Positions 25,329 through 34,316 are shown, counted from the first letter of the stretch. The stretch: DNA of 64,000 nucleotides from Microvirga terrae (GCF_013307435.2 NZ_CP102845.1:3656001-3720000), one strand, 5' to 3'. Numbers and translations: made by a program. The notes: generated from the sequence alone by a model not told the origin.

Positions 25329-25997
25329 ATGCAGACCGAGGCTCCCTTGACGAACGCCCATCCGGCCGCGTCCATGCGTGCGCCATCGCGCTCGGCGTCA
25401 TCCCTGACCGTCAGACGTGTCCCGACGGCCTTTCTCGTCGTCTATGCGCTGCTTCTGGCGCTGGGGTTGGGGCTGGGCTCCGCCTATTGGGCCATCAACG
25501 GCGACCCGCCTTTCGGAAGCCTGCGTCTCGGCCCCTGGCAGGCCTGGCCGAAGCTCGGATCGCCGGAGGCTGATCCCTACATGCGCGCGATCCTCGCCCG
25601 GCGCGGCGACATTCCTCTCGCCACCGGCGAGGGGCTCGGCTTCACCGCCCGGACCGACAGCGACGGCATGCCGTTCGACTCTGCCTGCACCTACGCGGTC
25701 GGGGCTGTCGCCCCCGTCGCGCGGGTCTGGACGCTCACCCTCTACGACGGAGACGGGCGGCTTCCGGTGACGGAGCTCGGACGCCGGAGCTTCACCTCGG
25801 CTGAACTGCTTCGGGACACGCAGGACCGGTTCAGCATCGTCCTGTCCCGCACGCTCCAGCCTGGCAACTGGCTCCAGCTTCCCGCCTCGGGATCCTTCGC
25901 GATCGCCCTGCGGCTCTACGATCCCCCCGGGGCCGCCGGCGCCAACCTGGAAGAGGTGGATTTTCCCGTCATCCAGCGCCTGGGGTGCGGATCATGA
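25329..25997 (+). CDS. DUF1214 domain-containing envelope protein
   Basis: The 222-residue protein has an N-terminal membrane anchor (AFLVVYALLLALGLGLGSAYW, about residues 34-54). Its DUF1214 domain includes W-T-L-T-L-Y-D-G-D-G-R-L-P and the C-terminal RLYDPPG motif. The function of the domain is unknown. It begins two bases after the PBP1A stop, and its stop overlaps the next gene (ATGA), so all three are probably co-translated. The pairing of DUF1214 with DUF1254 is common, and placing them in a murein synthase operon suggests an envelope role. Confidence 0.85.
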   Translation: MQTEAPLTNAHPAASMRAPSRSASSLTVRRVPTAFLVVYALLLALGLGLGSAYWAINGDPPFGSLRLGPWQAWPKLGSPEADPYMRAILARRGDIPLATGEGLGFTARTDSDGMPFDSACTYAVGAVAPVARVWTLTLYDGDGRLPVTELGRRSFTSAELLRDTQDRFSIVLSRTLQPGNWLQLPASGSFAIALRLYDPPGAAGANLEEVDFPVIQRLGCGS

Positions 25998-26557
25998 GAG
26001 GCTTCGGTCGCTTCTTCATCGCCACGCTGTGCGGCATCGTGATCGCCGCGGGGGTTCATATCGCGGCCATCCTCGCAAGTCCGTACCTTGCCGAACAGGA
26101 TGCCTTCGCCAAGGTCCAGAGCACGCTGACCGCCGACAAGGCGCAGATCATCAGCGCACCGGGCGGCGAGAGCACCTGGCTGCCGCGCCCGGATCCGGCC
26201 GTCGCCGTGGCGGCCTGCGCGTTCGACCTGCGCAACGGCCCCATGCGCGTTGCGGCTCAGACCGGGTCGCTCCCGCTATCCTTCTCGTTTCACAAGGAGT
26301 CGGGCGGCGTGTTCTTTGCCGTCACCGATCGTGCCGCCGTGCGGGGCGAACTCGAGATCGTCGCCATGACGGCCCGTCAGCTCGACGAGGCACGCGCCGC
26401 CGAGGATGAGAACGACCCGTCGCGCGACGTCCGGATCGTCGCCCCGGAACAGCAGGGCTTCGTGATCGTGCGCGTGGCGGCTCCCAGCCCGAGTCTGCGG
26501 CCGCAGGCCGAGGAAGCCGCCAAGGCCGTGTCCTGCACGGCCGAGCAGGACCCCTGA
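25994..26557 (+). CDS. DUF1254 domain-containing membrane-anchored protein
   Basis: The 187-residue product has an N-terminal hydrophobic segment (FFIATLCGIVIAAGVHIAAILA) and a DUF1254-like body with PRPDPAVAVAACAFDLRNGP. The ATG overlaps the upstream DUF1214 stop by four bases, which fixes the start; an upstream in-frame GTG is less likely. It stops four bases before the acetyltransferase gene. The function is unknown; the arrangement makes a complex with the DUF1214 protein plausible. Confidence 0.82.
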   Translation: MRGFGRFFIATLCGIVIAAGVHIAAILASPYLAEQDAFAKVQSTLTADKAQIISAPGGESTWLPRPDPAVAVAACAFDLRNGPMRVAAQTGSLPLSFSFHKESGGVFFAVTDRAAVRGELEIVAMTARQLDEARAAEDENDPSRDVRIVAPEQQGFVIVRVAAPSPSLRPQAEEAAKAVSCTAEQDP

Positions 26558-26561
26558 CCCT

Positions 26562-27071
26562 ATGGCCTGGCGCCTCATGACGCCCGAGGATCTCGCCCAG
26601 GTGCAGGTTCTCGCGGACATGATCCATGTCGACCACCCGGAAGACAGGGCCGTGCTGGCCGAACGTCAGCGTCTTTATCCAACGGGGTGTTTCATGCTGA
26701 CCGAGGATGAACACGCCATCGGGTACGCGTTCACCCATCCCTGGCACCTCGGGGAGCCGCCACGGCTGAACAGGATGCTGGGGGAACTCCCGTCCAGCCC
26801 GACGACCTATTACATCCACGACGTAGCCCTGCTGCCGACCGCGCGCGGCAGGGGCTACGCCGCGCAGGTGACGGACAGGCTGATTGCTCACGCCCGGGAG
26901 GCCGGCTTCGACAATCTGTCGCTCGTCGCCGTCAACAAGTCTCAGACGTTCTGGGAGAAAGCTGGCTTTCGCGTGCTGGCCGCAGAAGGCCTGAAGGCGA
27001 AACTTGCGAGCTACGGGCCGGATGCGGCGCTCATGATGCACCGTCTGGCAAGCCCGCCGCGTGGCGCCTAA
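26562..27071 (+). CDS. GNAT family N-acetyltransferase
   Basis: The 169-residue protein has the GNAT acetyl-CoA binding signature at about residues 86-105 (HDVALLPTARGRGYAAQVTD) and the C-terminal LVAVNKSQTFWEKAGF motif, so it is likely catalytically competent. The acceptor is unknown. It is the last gene of the PBP1A-DUF1214-DUF1254 operon, four bases after its neighbour, so a cell-wall precursor or envelope protein is a reasonable but unproven substrate. Confidence 0.85.
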   Translation: MAWRLMTPEDLAQVQVLADMIHVDHPEDRAVLAERQRLYPTGCFMLTEDEHAIGYAFTHPWHLGEPPRLNRMLGELPSSPTTYYIHDVALLPTARGRGYAAQVTDRLIAHAREAGFDNLSLVAVNKSQTFWEKAGFRVLAAEGLKAKLASYGPDAALMMHRLASPPRGA

Positions 27072-27103
27072 CGGCGCCTCATCGTCATGAAAATCAGGAT
27101 GGA

Positions 27104-27307
27104 CTACGAGCGGCGACGTCCCGGGCTGTTGGAGGCCAGGGGACGGGAAGGACCGGGGTTGGGAGAAGGCCGCTCATAGCGCACGCCGGTGAAGAGAAGG
27201 ATCTCGCCTCGAGGCTCGCCGGCGGACAGAACTGGGCGCTGTGGACGCTCGGAATGATCCGGAAAGGCGATCACCACTCCCGGTGATCTGGTCCAGACGT
27301 CTCGCAT
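27104..27307 (-). CDS. Small hypothetical protein (67 aa)
   Basis: The product MRDVWTRSPGVVIAFPDHSE... ends in a GEILLFTGVRYER motif plus a basic, Pro/Ser-rich tail. The ATG is preceded by a strong GAGGAGGG site, which is the best argument that it is real. The GEI-L-FTGVRYER motif resembles small conserved proteins I associate with Hyphomicrobiales. It is convergent with the operon to its left. Its function is unknown. Confidence 0.65.
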   Translation of the reverse strand: MRDVWTRSPGVVIAFPDHSERPQRPVLSAGEPRGEILLFTGVRYERPSPNPGPSRPLASNSPGRRRS

Positions 27308-27556
27308 TGTGCCCTCCTCTATCGTGCCACTGACTGCCTCTATGACTGACTCACAAAAAGTGACCTATGGTTAACAGTTCGTTTCCGCGGGGCTCTGCGC
27401 TGCAGAAAATTGCTTGCCCTGACATGAAAACAACAATCACTGCCGCGCTTATGTTCCCTGAGGAGGACGCCTAGAACCGGGTGGCCGCCTCCCATTAAAG
27501 ATGCGCTAAGGAAGGGCTCCTAGCCTTCGCTCGGCTGCGTTGAAGCGAGTGTGAGC

Positions 27557-28573
27557 ATGGTGCCCTCTGCCAATCCCGATCTGTGGTCGGACCTGTCCGG
27601 TTTCGGGTCCTCGGCGGGCCGATCCGATGCGTGCTCTGCTCTCCTAAAAGTGAACGCGGACATGTTCGTTGCCGCGCCGACGCGCGACCGCGAGAGCATC
27701 GAAACGTTCGAGACCCTCGTCCTGGGCTTCCTGCCGAAGGCCGATTCTGCGACCCTTCTCGAGCTGGCCCGCATCCTCGCACCATGCCCGGATACGCCAA
27801 TCTCGGTGCTCGACTACCTTTCGCGGCATTCACCCGATGTGCGCGCGATCGTGCTCCGGCACGCGGCACGGCTGCCGCCGGCGCTTGGCACGAAGCAGCT
27901 GGCGACGCCCGAGGGACGCCTCGCCCTGGCATCGCAGCCGGACATCGATGCGGCAGCCATCCCGCGATTGCTCGCATTGCGTGAGAGCGCGGTCGAGGAC
28001 GCGCTCGCGGCCAACCCGGCTTTTGCTCCGGACACCGCGTCTTTCGCAGATCTCCTGCGGCGTGCCCGCTGCCGTCCCGCCCTCGCGTCCCTTCTTCTCA
28101 CACGCGCCGACCTCCCGACGTCAGCTCTGGCATCCCTTTATCTCACGGCCGATCCGGAGCGTCGCAAGGTCATCCGGGACCGGGTCGCACAGGCCCTGGC
28201 CCACCGGCGCGCCACGGTGGCGTTCACGTTGACGGAGCAGGATCTGGCCGATCTGCTGGCCACATGTCTCAAGGGCGACGACCGTCGGCTCGAGCATCTC
28301 CTCACCACGCTTTTCGGCTTTCCCGCCTCGACGGAATGGCGTCTCCTCGAAATCGGACGCCATCGGATTCTTGCTCTCGCGCTGAAGGCCCTCGGAGTGA
28401 CGCGAAGGGACGCGATCAGGATCTTCCTCACCCTGCACCCGGCTCTGTCCTATCCACTCTCCACGATCCGGGAGCTGATCCGGGAGCTGCGCGACGTTCC
28501 CGCTCCCGTCGCGCTCGTGGTCGTCGAGTCCATCCTGGATGTCAGGGTATTCTCCGGGGAAGTCCTCGCGTAG
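27557..28573 (+). CDS. DUF2336 domain-containing protein
   Basis: The 338-residue protein is mostly alpha-helical, with HEAT-like elements (LLELARILAPCPDTPISVLDYLSRHSPDVRAIVL) typical of the alphaproteobacterial DUF2336 family. Members are cytoplasmic and uncharacterised; some are linked to signalling. No catalytic motif is visible. The start at MVPSANP is two codons after an in-frame GTG. It stands alone, with an AT-rich 250-bp region upstream that could carry the promoter. Confidence 0.82.
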   Translation: MVPSANPDLWSDLSGFGSSAGRSDACSALLKVNADMFVAAPTRDRESIETFETLVLGFLPKADSATLLELARILAPCPDTPISVLDYLSRHSPDVRAIVLRHAARLPPALGTKQLATPEGRLALASQPDIDAAAIPRLLALRESAVEDALAANPAFAPDTASFADLLRRARCRPALASLLLTRADLPTSALASLYLTADPERRKVIRDRVAQALAHRRATVAFTLTEQDLADLLATCLKGDDRRLEHLLTTLFGFPASTEWRLLEIGRHRILALALKALGVTRRDAIRIFLTLHPALSYPLSTIRELIRELRDVPAPVALVVVESILDVRVFSGEVLA

Positions 28574-28681
28574 TGTCCGAAGAGATTCGCGCCCATCGTC
28601 CCACGACGCCATGGGAATGACTGCCGGACCGACCGGCATTCTGCTAGATTGCCTGCATCGGCGATCTGCCCGGAGGGTCGA

Positions 28682-29266
28682 ATGTACCTGCACACGATCG
28701 AGGAAGAGCAAGCCACCGGCCAGGTCGCGGAAATCTACGAAAAGCAGAAAGCGCAGCTCGGTTTCGTGATGGAAGCCGCGAAATGCTTCACGGCCCGGCC
28801 GGATCTCCTGCCGATCTATACAGATTTCTCGGACCGGATCCGCGCAGGCTTTTCGCTCGGATTGCGGGAATGGCGGCTGATCACGCTGATCGCCGCAAAG
28901 CACATCCCGTCGACCTATTGCTCCCATGTCTACAGCAAGCAGCTCATCGCCGATCTCGGCTCGAAGGAGACCGTCCTGGCGGTTCAGCGCGATTTCCGGA
29001 CCGCGGGCTTGCCCCACCGGGACGTGGCGATGCTGGCCTACGCCGAGAAGGTCGTACAGGAGGCCTCCCAGGTCACCGCGGCCGACATCGACCGGCTGCG
29101 CACGGCCGGGTTCTCGGACCGGCAGATCTGCGACATCGCCCTGTGCGCCGCCTTCCGCTGCTTCGTCAGCCGCTTCTTCGACGCGATGGGCGCCGGCACC
29201 GAGGACATGTTCATCGACGACGATGCCGAATTCCGCGCGACCATGAGCGTCGGCCGCCCTCTCTGA
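28682..29266 (+). CDS. Carboxymuconolactone decarboxylase / AhpD-like peroxidase-related protein
   Basis: The 194-residue all-helical protein resembles peroxidase-related AhpD-fold enzymes (FSLGLREWRLITLIAAKHIPSTYC...HVYSK). The canonical AhpD active site is CxxC followed by His. Here the motif is Y-C-S-H-V-Y-S, with only one Cys, so disulfide reductase chemistry is doubtful. The C-terminal FRCFVSRFFDAMGAG matches the family. A GGAGGG site five bases upstream supports the start at MYLHTIEEEQ. Confidence 0.82.
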   Translation: MYLHTIEEEQATGQVAEIYEKQKAQLGFVMEAAKCFTARPDLLPIYTDFSDRIRAGFSLGLREWRLITLIAAKHIPSTYCSHVYSKQLIADLGSKETVLAVQRDFRTAGLPHRDVAMLAYAEKVVQEASQVTAADIDRLRTAGFSDRQICDIALCAAFRCFVSRFFDAMGAGTEDMFIDDDAEFRATMSVGRPL

Positions 29267-29492
29267 CAGCGTCGGACCGCCCCGCCGGCATTTCTACGAT
29301 CTGGACGAAGCGAGTGAGAAAATCGCCGCATGTCTTCGACGGCGAAGCATTGTCGAACGCCCTGTCGCTGACCATGGTCGCCATGGCGACTGCACCCGGG
29401 TTCTCTCCCCTGCTCGGCAGCGCGCTCGACGCATCGTCGACGCCCTCGCTGAAGCCGGCGGCCGGTGCGACCTGCAGGCTTTGGCCAGTCGC

Positions 29493-29834
29493 CTAATCGT
29501 CTGCCGCAAGGTCGAGGAAATGGCGCCCTGCCCGGTCGTCGACCTCGACCAGCCAGAGGTCCGGGTCGAAGCGGAGCTCGCGGGCCATGCGCTCCTCCAC
29601 GTCGAGGGGCATCACGCCCTGCAGGATCGGCGCGAACAGGCGCTCGCCGCTCTCGTCGAGGAAGAGCTGCGGCGCGGGACCGTAAAGGCTCGCGGTGCCG
29701 TCGAGCTGATCGACCTTGATGAAGATCGCACCGGCCTCGGCGGCGCCGCGCTTGCGCAGAGCGGCGTCGACACCTTCCACCGAGCACCGGCGCAGATAGG
29801 CGGACACCCAGAAGTCCGAGCGGAGCCGGGACAC
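29493..29834 (-). CDS. DUF1491 family protein
   Basis: The 113-residue product begins MSRLRSDFWVSAYLRRC and carries GAAEAGAIFIKVDQLDGTASLYGPAP, matching DUF1491, an alphaproteobacterial family of unknown role. The start is GTG and shares one base with the TAG of the upstream peptidoglycan-binding gene (TAGTG), so translation is probably coupled. The pairing of these two genes is commonly seen in the order. Confidence 0.87.
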   Translation of the reverse strand: MSRLRSDFWVSAYLRRCSVEGVDAALRKRGAAEAGAIFIKVDQLDGTASLYGPAPQLFLDESGERLFAPILQGVMPLDVEERMARELRFDPDLWLVEVDDRAGRHFLDLAADD

Positions 29835-30694
29835 TACGGGACCGCGACGCCGGAGGCGGCGGAGAGCTCGCGGACGGTCCTGGCGTTCAGCTCGCCGGTG
29901 ACCGGCAGCCGGCGGTCCTGCTCGAAGCGCTCGATGGCCTGCCGCGTGCCCGAGCCCATCAGCCCGTCCACCTTCACGCTGTAACCCAGCCGTGCGAGGG
30001 CACGCTGGCCGGCGAGAACCACGTCGCCCTGGTCGGGCCTGCCCACGTTGCCGGGCGGAACCGGGACCGGGCCGCCCATGCGGATCATGTCGGCGATGGG
30101 ATCGCGCGCGGCACTGCGCACCGGTGGGGCGGCAGGCGCGGGTGCGGCCGGGACCGGCGCGGCGGGAGCGGAGGCCTGCGGGGCTCGCGCCGGCACAGGC
30201 GCAGCTGCGACGGGCTGGCCGCCGTTGCGGATCATCTCGGCGATGGGACTGCGGGCGGGCGGCTTCGGCACGGCGGCCGGCGCCGCCTCCGGAGGGGCAT
30301 GGGCGACTGCCTCATGAGGCGCGGCCGCCTGTGCCGGCTCGTCGGCGGGCCTGGAGCCGGGACGGGCCGGCGGCAGCGGACGGGCGATTCCGGCTTCGGT
30401 GTCCGGCTCCGGCGCCAGCACGACCTCCCGGGTGGTGAAGAGCGGCGCCGGATGGCGGCTGATCTGGAGCGCCAGGGCGTTCCAGGCGATCATGCCGCCG
30501 CATCCGGTGAGGAAGAGGGCCGCCAGGATCTGACGCGGATGCTCGACCACGAAGGACGCGGCCCTCTCGCCGAGGCCCGGCCTGCGCGGCGGCCTGGCCG
30601 CGCGCTTCTGGGTCGGTCGGGCCGGAGCCTTCCGGCGCACGACGGCCGGCAGGTCGAGGTCGTCATCGGGATGGTCGACAAAAGCTTCACGCAA
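29834..30694 (-). CDS. Peptidoglycan-binding domain protein, membrane-anchored
   Basis: The 286-residue protein has a basic cytoplasmic N-terminus, one membrane helix at about residues 57-77 (ILAALFLTGCGGMIAWNALAL) and a long Pro/Ala linker. A C-terminal PG_binding_1 domain follows (about 222-282: GQRALARLGYSVKVDGLMGSG...IERFEQDRRLPVTGELN). The linker contains two similar units, R-S-P-I-A-E-M-I-R-N-G-G and R-D-P-I-A-D-M-I-R-M-G-G, that may be short motifs. It is likely an inner-membrane protein reaching the murein. The gene is followed by DUF1491 with a one-base overlap. Confidence 0.88.
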   Translation of the reverse strand: MREAFVDHPDDDLDLPAVVRRKAPARPTQKRAARPPRRPGLGERAASFVVEHPRQILAALFLTGCGGMIAWNALALQISRHPAPLFTTREVVLAPEPDTEAGIARPLPPARPGSRPADEPAQAAAPHEAVAHAPPEAAPAAVPKPPARSPIAEMIRNGGQPVAAAPVPARAPQASAPAAPVPAAPAPAAPPVRSAARDPIADMIRMGGPVPVPPGNVGRPDQGDVVLAGQRALARLGYSVKVDGLMGSGTRQAIERFEQDRRLPVTGELNARTVRELSAASGVAVP

Positions 30695-31047
30695 GGCAGT
30701 CGTTTCCGTCTTCGAAGATGGATGTCGTTCTGGTCTTCACGTCCCGCAAGGCAAGGCGTCCAGGCACCGTTTTCTGTCTTTCTCACGGCAAAGCCTGACA
30801 GAGCCGGTTTAAGCGAAACCTAATTGCCTCGGCCGTGCGGCCGAAACGGGGCCCGGCCCAAGCGGCCGGCCCGGCCCGGCCCTCAGGCGCCCAAAATTTC
30901 GACTTTGTTTTCAGAGACTTGGCGCAGCGCTGGCCCGGCAAGACTTCGTTCATCCTGTTTCCAGATTCCTCGCGCGCCTCCCGGGCGCAGCCGGCCCAAC
31001 TCCGTTATGATGCTGCATCGATCCTCGTTTCAGCACCCGACCGCCTC
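30695..31047. other. Intergenic region between divergent genes
   Basis: About 350 bp with the first 200 GC-rich (GGCCCGGCCC runs) and no credible gene. It should contain the promoters of the peptidoglycan-binding gene and the small anchored-protein gene, but I see no clear elements. Confidence 0.5.
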
Positions 31048-31368
31048 ATGTTTTCGATTCTGCGCTTCATCCTCATCGTCGGGGCCATTTTCTACTACTC
31101 GCCCGTGCGCCAGCACGGCGAGGGAACGGCCGATCTCCAGGCCCTCCTCGCCCCGAAGACGAGCGAAGCCACTCCCGAGAAGTCGACCGCGGAGAATCGG
31201 CCCGGACATCTCGAGACCGTCTGGAAGGCCCTTCCCGACAGCGCCAAGCAGGCCGTTGTCGACAAGATCCTGACCACCTCCGGCTTCCCGGCGGCCGGTC
31301 CCACCAAGCCGACGGACACCCTGCGGCCGGAGGATCGGGCGCCGGCTGCGTCCAAGCCTCGCATGTAA
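31048..31368 (+). CDS. Small membrane-anchored hypothetical protein
   Basis: The 106-residue product has an N-terminal hydrophobic segment (MFSILRFILIVGAIFYYSPV) and a polar, Pro-rich body with the helix L-P-D-S-A-K-Q-A-V-V-D-K-I-L. It resembles small hypothetical proteins found next to sufE in related genomes. The start is the first ATG with the hydrophobic leader. The gene lies about 70 bp upstream of the SufE gene and could be co-transcribed. Confidence 0.65.
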   Translation: MFSILRFILIVGAIFYYSPVRQHGEGTADLQALLAPKTSEATPEKSTAENRPGHLETVWKALPDSAKQAVVDKILTTSGFPAAGPTKPTDTLRPEDRAPAASKPRM

Positions 31369-31436
31369 AGGCGGCGCCCTCGGTCGCCAAACGGACCGGC
31401 GATGATTATATGTCCGGCAGACACCGCAGGATCGCC

Positions 31437-31865
31437 ATGCTGCCGACCATCGACGACATCGTTTCCAACTTCGACCTGCTCGACGAGTGGGAGGAGCGCT
31501 ACCGCTACCTCATCGAGCTCGGCCGGCTCATGGAGCCCTTGCCCGACGAGGCGCATAACGACGTCAACAAGGTGCAGGGCTGCGCCAGCCAAGTCTGGCT
31601 CCAGACCGATCTCGACCCACAGGAGGGCAATCCCGTCCTGCATCTGCGCGGCGACAGCGACGCCCATATCGTGCGCGGCCTCGTGGCGCTCCTGATTTCC
31701 CTCTACAGCGGCAAGACGGCCTCGGACGCTCTCGCGACGGACGCGCTCGGACTGTTCAAGGAACTCGGCCTGTCGGAGCACCTGACCCCGCAGCGCTCCA
31801 ATGGCGTCAGGTCCATGGTCGAGCGCATCCGCCGCGACGCCCAGATGGCTTTGGCGGCCACCTGA
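31437..31865 (+). CDS. sufE: SufE family cysteine desulfuration protein
   Basis: The 142-residue protein matches SufE: N-terminal TIDDIVSNFDLLDEWEERYRYLIELGR, the sulfur-accepting Cys in VQGCASQVW (Cys about 51), and R-S-N-G-V-R-S-M-V near the C-terminus. SufE takes persulfide sulfur from the SufS desulfurase and passes it on for Fe-S cluster assembly. No other suf gene is adjacent, so this is a stand-alone copy. I start at MLPTIDD; a longer frame adds nine residues. Confidence 0.9.
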   Translation: MLPTIDDIVSNFDLLDEWEERYRYLIELGRLMEPLPDEAHNDVNKVQGCASQVWLQTDLDPQEGNPVLHLRGDSDAHIVRGLVALLISLYSGKTASDALATDALGLFKELGLSEHLTPQRSNGVRSMVERIRRDAQMALAAT

Positions 31866-31996
31866 GGGCCGATACGCGGCGGTCGACCGGACAACCCGCT
31901 CCCGGCCCTGGACCGGTGGTTCCGCCCCTGTGAGGCGATGTGCCCGTCCGGATCGGCATTGTGGGTCCTGACACTCTCGATCCTGACACCCTCCTC

Positions 31997-32088
31997 GTCA
32001 TCACCGGGCTTGTCCCGGTGATCTCGATCGTTTGGAACGCCGCGCTCTCCCGGATCGGGATGGCCGGCACAGGGCCGGCCATGACGTG
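31997..32088 (-). repeat. Two-hairpin interspersed repeat, copy 13
   Basis: Reverse B-spacer-A copy 130 bp after sufE. It is the first copy after a 20.6-kb stretch without any. Confidence 0.92.
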
Positions 32089-32497
32089 AGAGGTTGGTGG
32101 GACGGGGGAGCGTCACGCTGCGGTGCCGGTTTGTGATCTGTGCGCTGTCAAAGAGCAGCACCAGCGGGCCCGCAGCTTGCGCTGCGAGCCTGCAGGATGA
32201 TCGAGGGTGGCGCGAGTGGCAGCCCGGCTCGATGTCTGAGGTGATAAGCGAGAGCCAAGCTGCTCGTCGCGCACGGTTCTTTTCAGGCGGACCAGCTGGG
32301 CAGAGCCCAAGGTCGGCCTCCTGCGCGCCCAGGGGTGCGAAGCCTGTCGCAGGACCGTGCCGGCTCCCACACTTGCGACGCCTCGCGAGCGCGCCCCTCG
32401 AAGGAACCGATCTGAACAACGATATAGCTTAGCTTGCACCTGCTGTCAAGAACAAAGGTGGAACATCATCGCACCCACACCTGTCCACCACTTCCAC

Positions 32498-32586
32498 GTC
32501 ATCACCGGCCTTGTGCCGGTGATCCCGATCGAGACGCGCCACGCTCTTCCGATCGGGATGGCCGGGACAAGCCCGGCCATGACGTC
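32498..32586 (-). repeat. Two-hairpin interspersed repeat, copy 14
   Basis: Reverse B-spacer-A copy, followed about 20 bp later by a decayed extra A hairpin (GGACAAGCTCGGCCATGACG). Confidence 0.92.
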
Positions 32587-32723
32587 GAGGGTGACGGAAC
32601 GACCCTGGGATGGTCCGGACAAGCTCGGCCATGACGTGGAGGGCGTCAGCACGGGCGGAGGGTGGCCCTGGTGGGACAGATACGGGACGGGGCTGGCCAT
32701 GACGGGAGCCTGACCGGGCTCCC

Positions 32724-33692
32724 TCAGAGCCGTCCGCCGTCGATCACCACCGCCTGCCAGGCCCGGATGCCCCGCGAAGCGGCGGGACCGCGGGCGGAGG
32801 CCTCGATCCCGTAATGCTCCGCGAGCCGCGCGAGGGCGAAGCGCACGACGACCTTGGCGGAGCGCGCCGGCCACTGGCGCTCGCGCTCGATCTGCTCCAG
32901 GCCTTTCAGGAAGCCGCACAGGTCGAGCAGCAGGTCGCTGAAGTCGCCCCCGAGCGCATCGAAGGCGTTCCGCAGCCGCTGGCGCGCCGCGACCATCCGG
33001 TCCGTGGCCTCGCCCGGCGTGACCGGGCCGGCGCTCTTCGGCATGCCGTCGAAGCGTGCCGTCACGCCCGGCAGAAGCCCCGCCAGCATGATGTCGGTCC
33101 GCAGGCGGTCGCCCGCCTGATAGGACGCCTCGTCGATCAGCGGCTCGCCGTTGCGGCCCTTGCGGCGGCGCAGCCAGTCGAGCGGACTTTCCTCGGAATC
33201 GACCCTCACCCGCGCCGGTCCCGCGTCGGTCGCGACGGTGGCGAGTTCCGTTTCGTGATGCTGGTGAAGGAAGGCCATTTCGGCATCCGGCGCGCTCACG
33301 CGGCGCAGGTAGGCCTCACCGGCTGCGGTCCGCGCCAGGGCCCTGCGTCCGGACGCCGACGGCTCCCAGCGGGCGAGATCGTGACGCACGAGAGCCTCGG
33401 CGGCCGTGGCGGCGAAGCTCCCTGCCCCCACGGAGATCCCCGAGCGCCGCCTGTGGACAAGCACCTTCGCCATATCCGTCGGGTCGACCATAGCCCAGGT
33501 CTCCGGCTGGCTGAGCGCCGTCAGAAGCCGCCAAGCCTCCCTGGACAGAATTTCGCCTGTAGGTTGTCCACCGACCGTCCCGTCCCGGCGGGCCTGCTTG
33601 CGTGAGCGCCTCCCGGCACGGGTGCTGTTGGAGGCAGGAATCCCTTGCTCTGCAATCGTTTCATGAACCTCATCGCGATCGTCAATGTTCAT
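32724..33692 (-). CDS. DUF6456 domain-containing protein
   Basis: The 322-residue protein carries the C-terminal DUF6456 region (about 160-310; S-P-L-D-W-L-R-R-R-K-G, DRLRTDIMLAGLLPGVTARFD, DLCGFLKGLEQIERERQWP). The N-terminal half has basic, possibly DNA-binding segments (STRAGRRSRKQARRDG). The family is largely restricted to Hyphomicrobiales, and its role is unknown. The AT-rich 190 bp upstream probably contains its promoter. Confidence 0.82.
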   Translation of the reverse strand: MNIDDRDEVHETIAEQGIPASNSTRAGRRSRKQARRDGTVGGQPTGEILSREAWRLLTALSQPETWAMVDPTDMAKVLVHRRRSGISVGAGSFAATAAEALVRHDLARWEPSASGRRALARTAAGEAYLRRVSAPDAEMAFLHQHHETELATVATDAGPARVRVDSEESPLDWLRRRKGRNGEPLIDEASYQAGDRLRTDIMLAGLLPGVTARFDGMPKSAGPVTPGEATDRMVAARQRLRNAFDALGGDFSDLLLDLCGFLKGLEQIERERQWPARSAKVVVRFALARLAEHYGIEASARGPAASRGIRAWQAVVIDGGRL

Positions 33693-33881
33693 GTTTTGTT
33701 CCTATAAACAAATTAAGGAGGGTCTCTCTCCCTCCAGCCTGATAGTGGGGGCATATTCCTAGTTGTCAACGAAGATTCAAACCTGTTGATAAGACTGAGG
33801 ATAACTCGGACGGCCGGTCCGCCAACCGCACGAACGCCGCAAAAGGGTCCTCGGCCTGGACGACCGAGGACCCTGCCAGCA

Positions 33882-34316
33882 TCAGGCTGCGGGACTCATC
33901 GCCAGAGACCCGGGATCCGTCCCCTGAGCGAAGGCAAATCCTTCGTCGGCCCAACCTGTCACCCCGCCGAGCATCAGTTTGACGGGGCGCCCGAGCCGGG
34001 ACAGCTTCAGAGCCGCCCGGTCGGCGCCGTTGCAGTGCGGACCGGCGCAATAGACCACGAAGAGCGTGGTTTCGGGCCAGGCGGCCATGCGGTCCGCCGA
34101 CATCTCGCGATGAGGACAATGGAGCGCCCCCGGCACGTGGCCGCGCGCGTAGGCGCCGGGCCCGCGCACGTCGAGGAGCACGAAGTCCTCACTTCCGGCC
34201 GACAGGGATTCGTGCACGTCGGAACAATCCGTTTCGAACGCGAGACGACTGGCGAAATGCTCCGCCGCCCGTGGCGGAGCGGCGGCCGGAATGGCCGCGA
34301 CGGGGCTCGTTGGCAT
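33882..34316 (-). CDS. Rhodanese-like domain protein
   Basis: The 144-residue protein has a single rhodanese domain: FVLLDVRGPGAYARGHVPGALHCPHRE and an active-site loop VVYCAGPHCNGAD containing the catalytic Cys. The predicted role is sulfur transfer or thiol chemistry in the cytoplasm. A perfect AAAGGAGG precedes the MPTSPVA start. It is divergent from an FtrA-type regulator gene, with 87 bp between the starts; this rhodanese/GlxA-family pairing occurs elsewhere and suggests direct control. Confidence 0.88.
   Translation of the reverse strand: MPTSPVAAIPAAAPPRAAEHFASRLAFETDCSDVHESLSAGSEDFVLLDVRGPGAYARGHVPGALHCPHREMSADRMAAWPETTLFVVYCAGPHCNGADRAALKLSRLGRPVKLMLGGVTGWADEGFAFAQGTDPGSLAMSPAA

Larger units (their letters stand above)
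31866..32723. other. Repeat-containing intergenic region
   Basis: This 858-bp gap holds two reverse repeat copies and a decayed A hairpin (about 32607-32639). The central stretch shows no credible gene. An AT-richer patch around 32415-32465 might be a promoter but faces no nearby gene start. Confidence 0.6.

Noticed and set aside
23074..25401. 775-codon minus-strand frame opposite the PBP1A gene
   Set aside because: The plus strand encodes an intact bifunctional PBP with all catalytic motifs. The antisense frame has no recognisable domain.
27424..27474. 16-codon frame (MKTTITAALMF...) in an AT-rich gap
   Set aside because: No Shine-Dalgarno sequence before the ATG and no other support, unlike the microORF at 18.3 kb.
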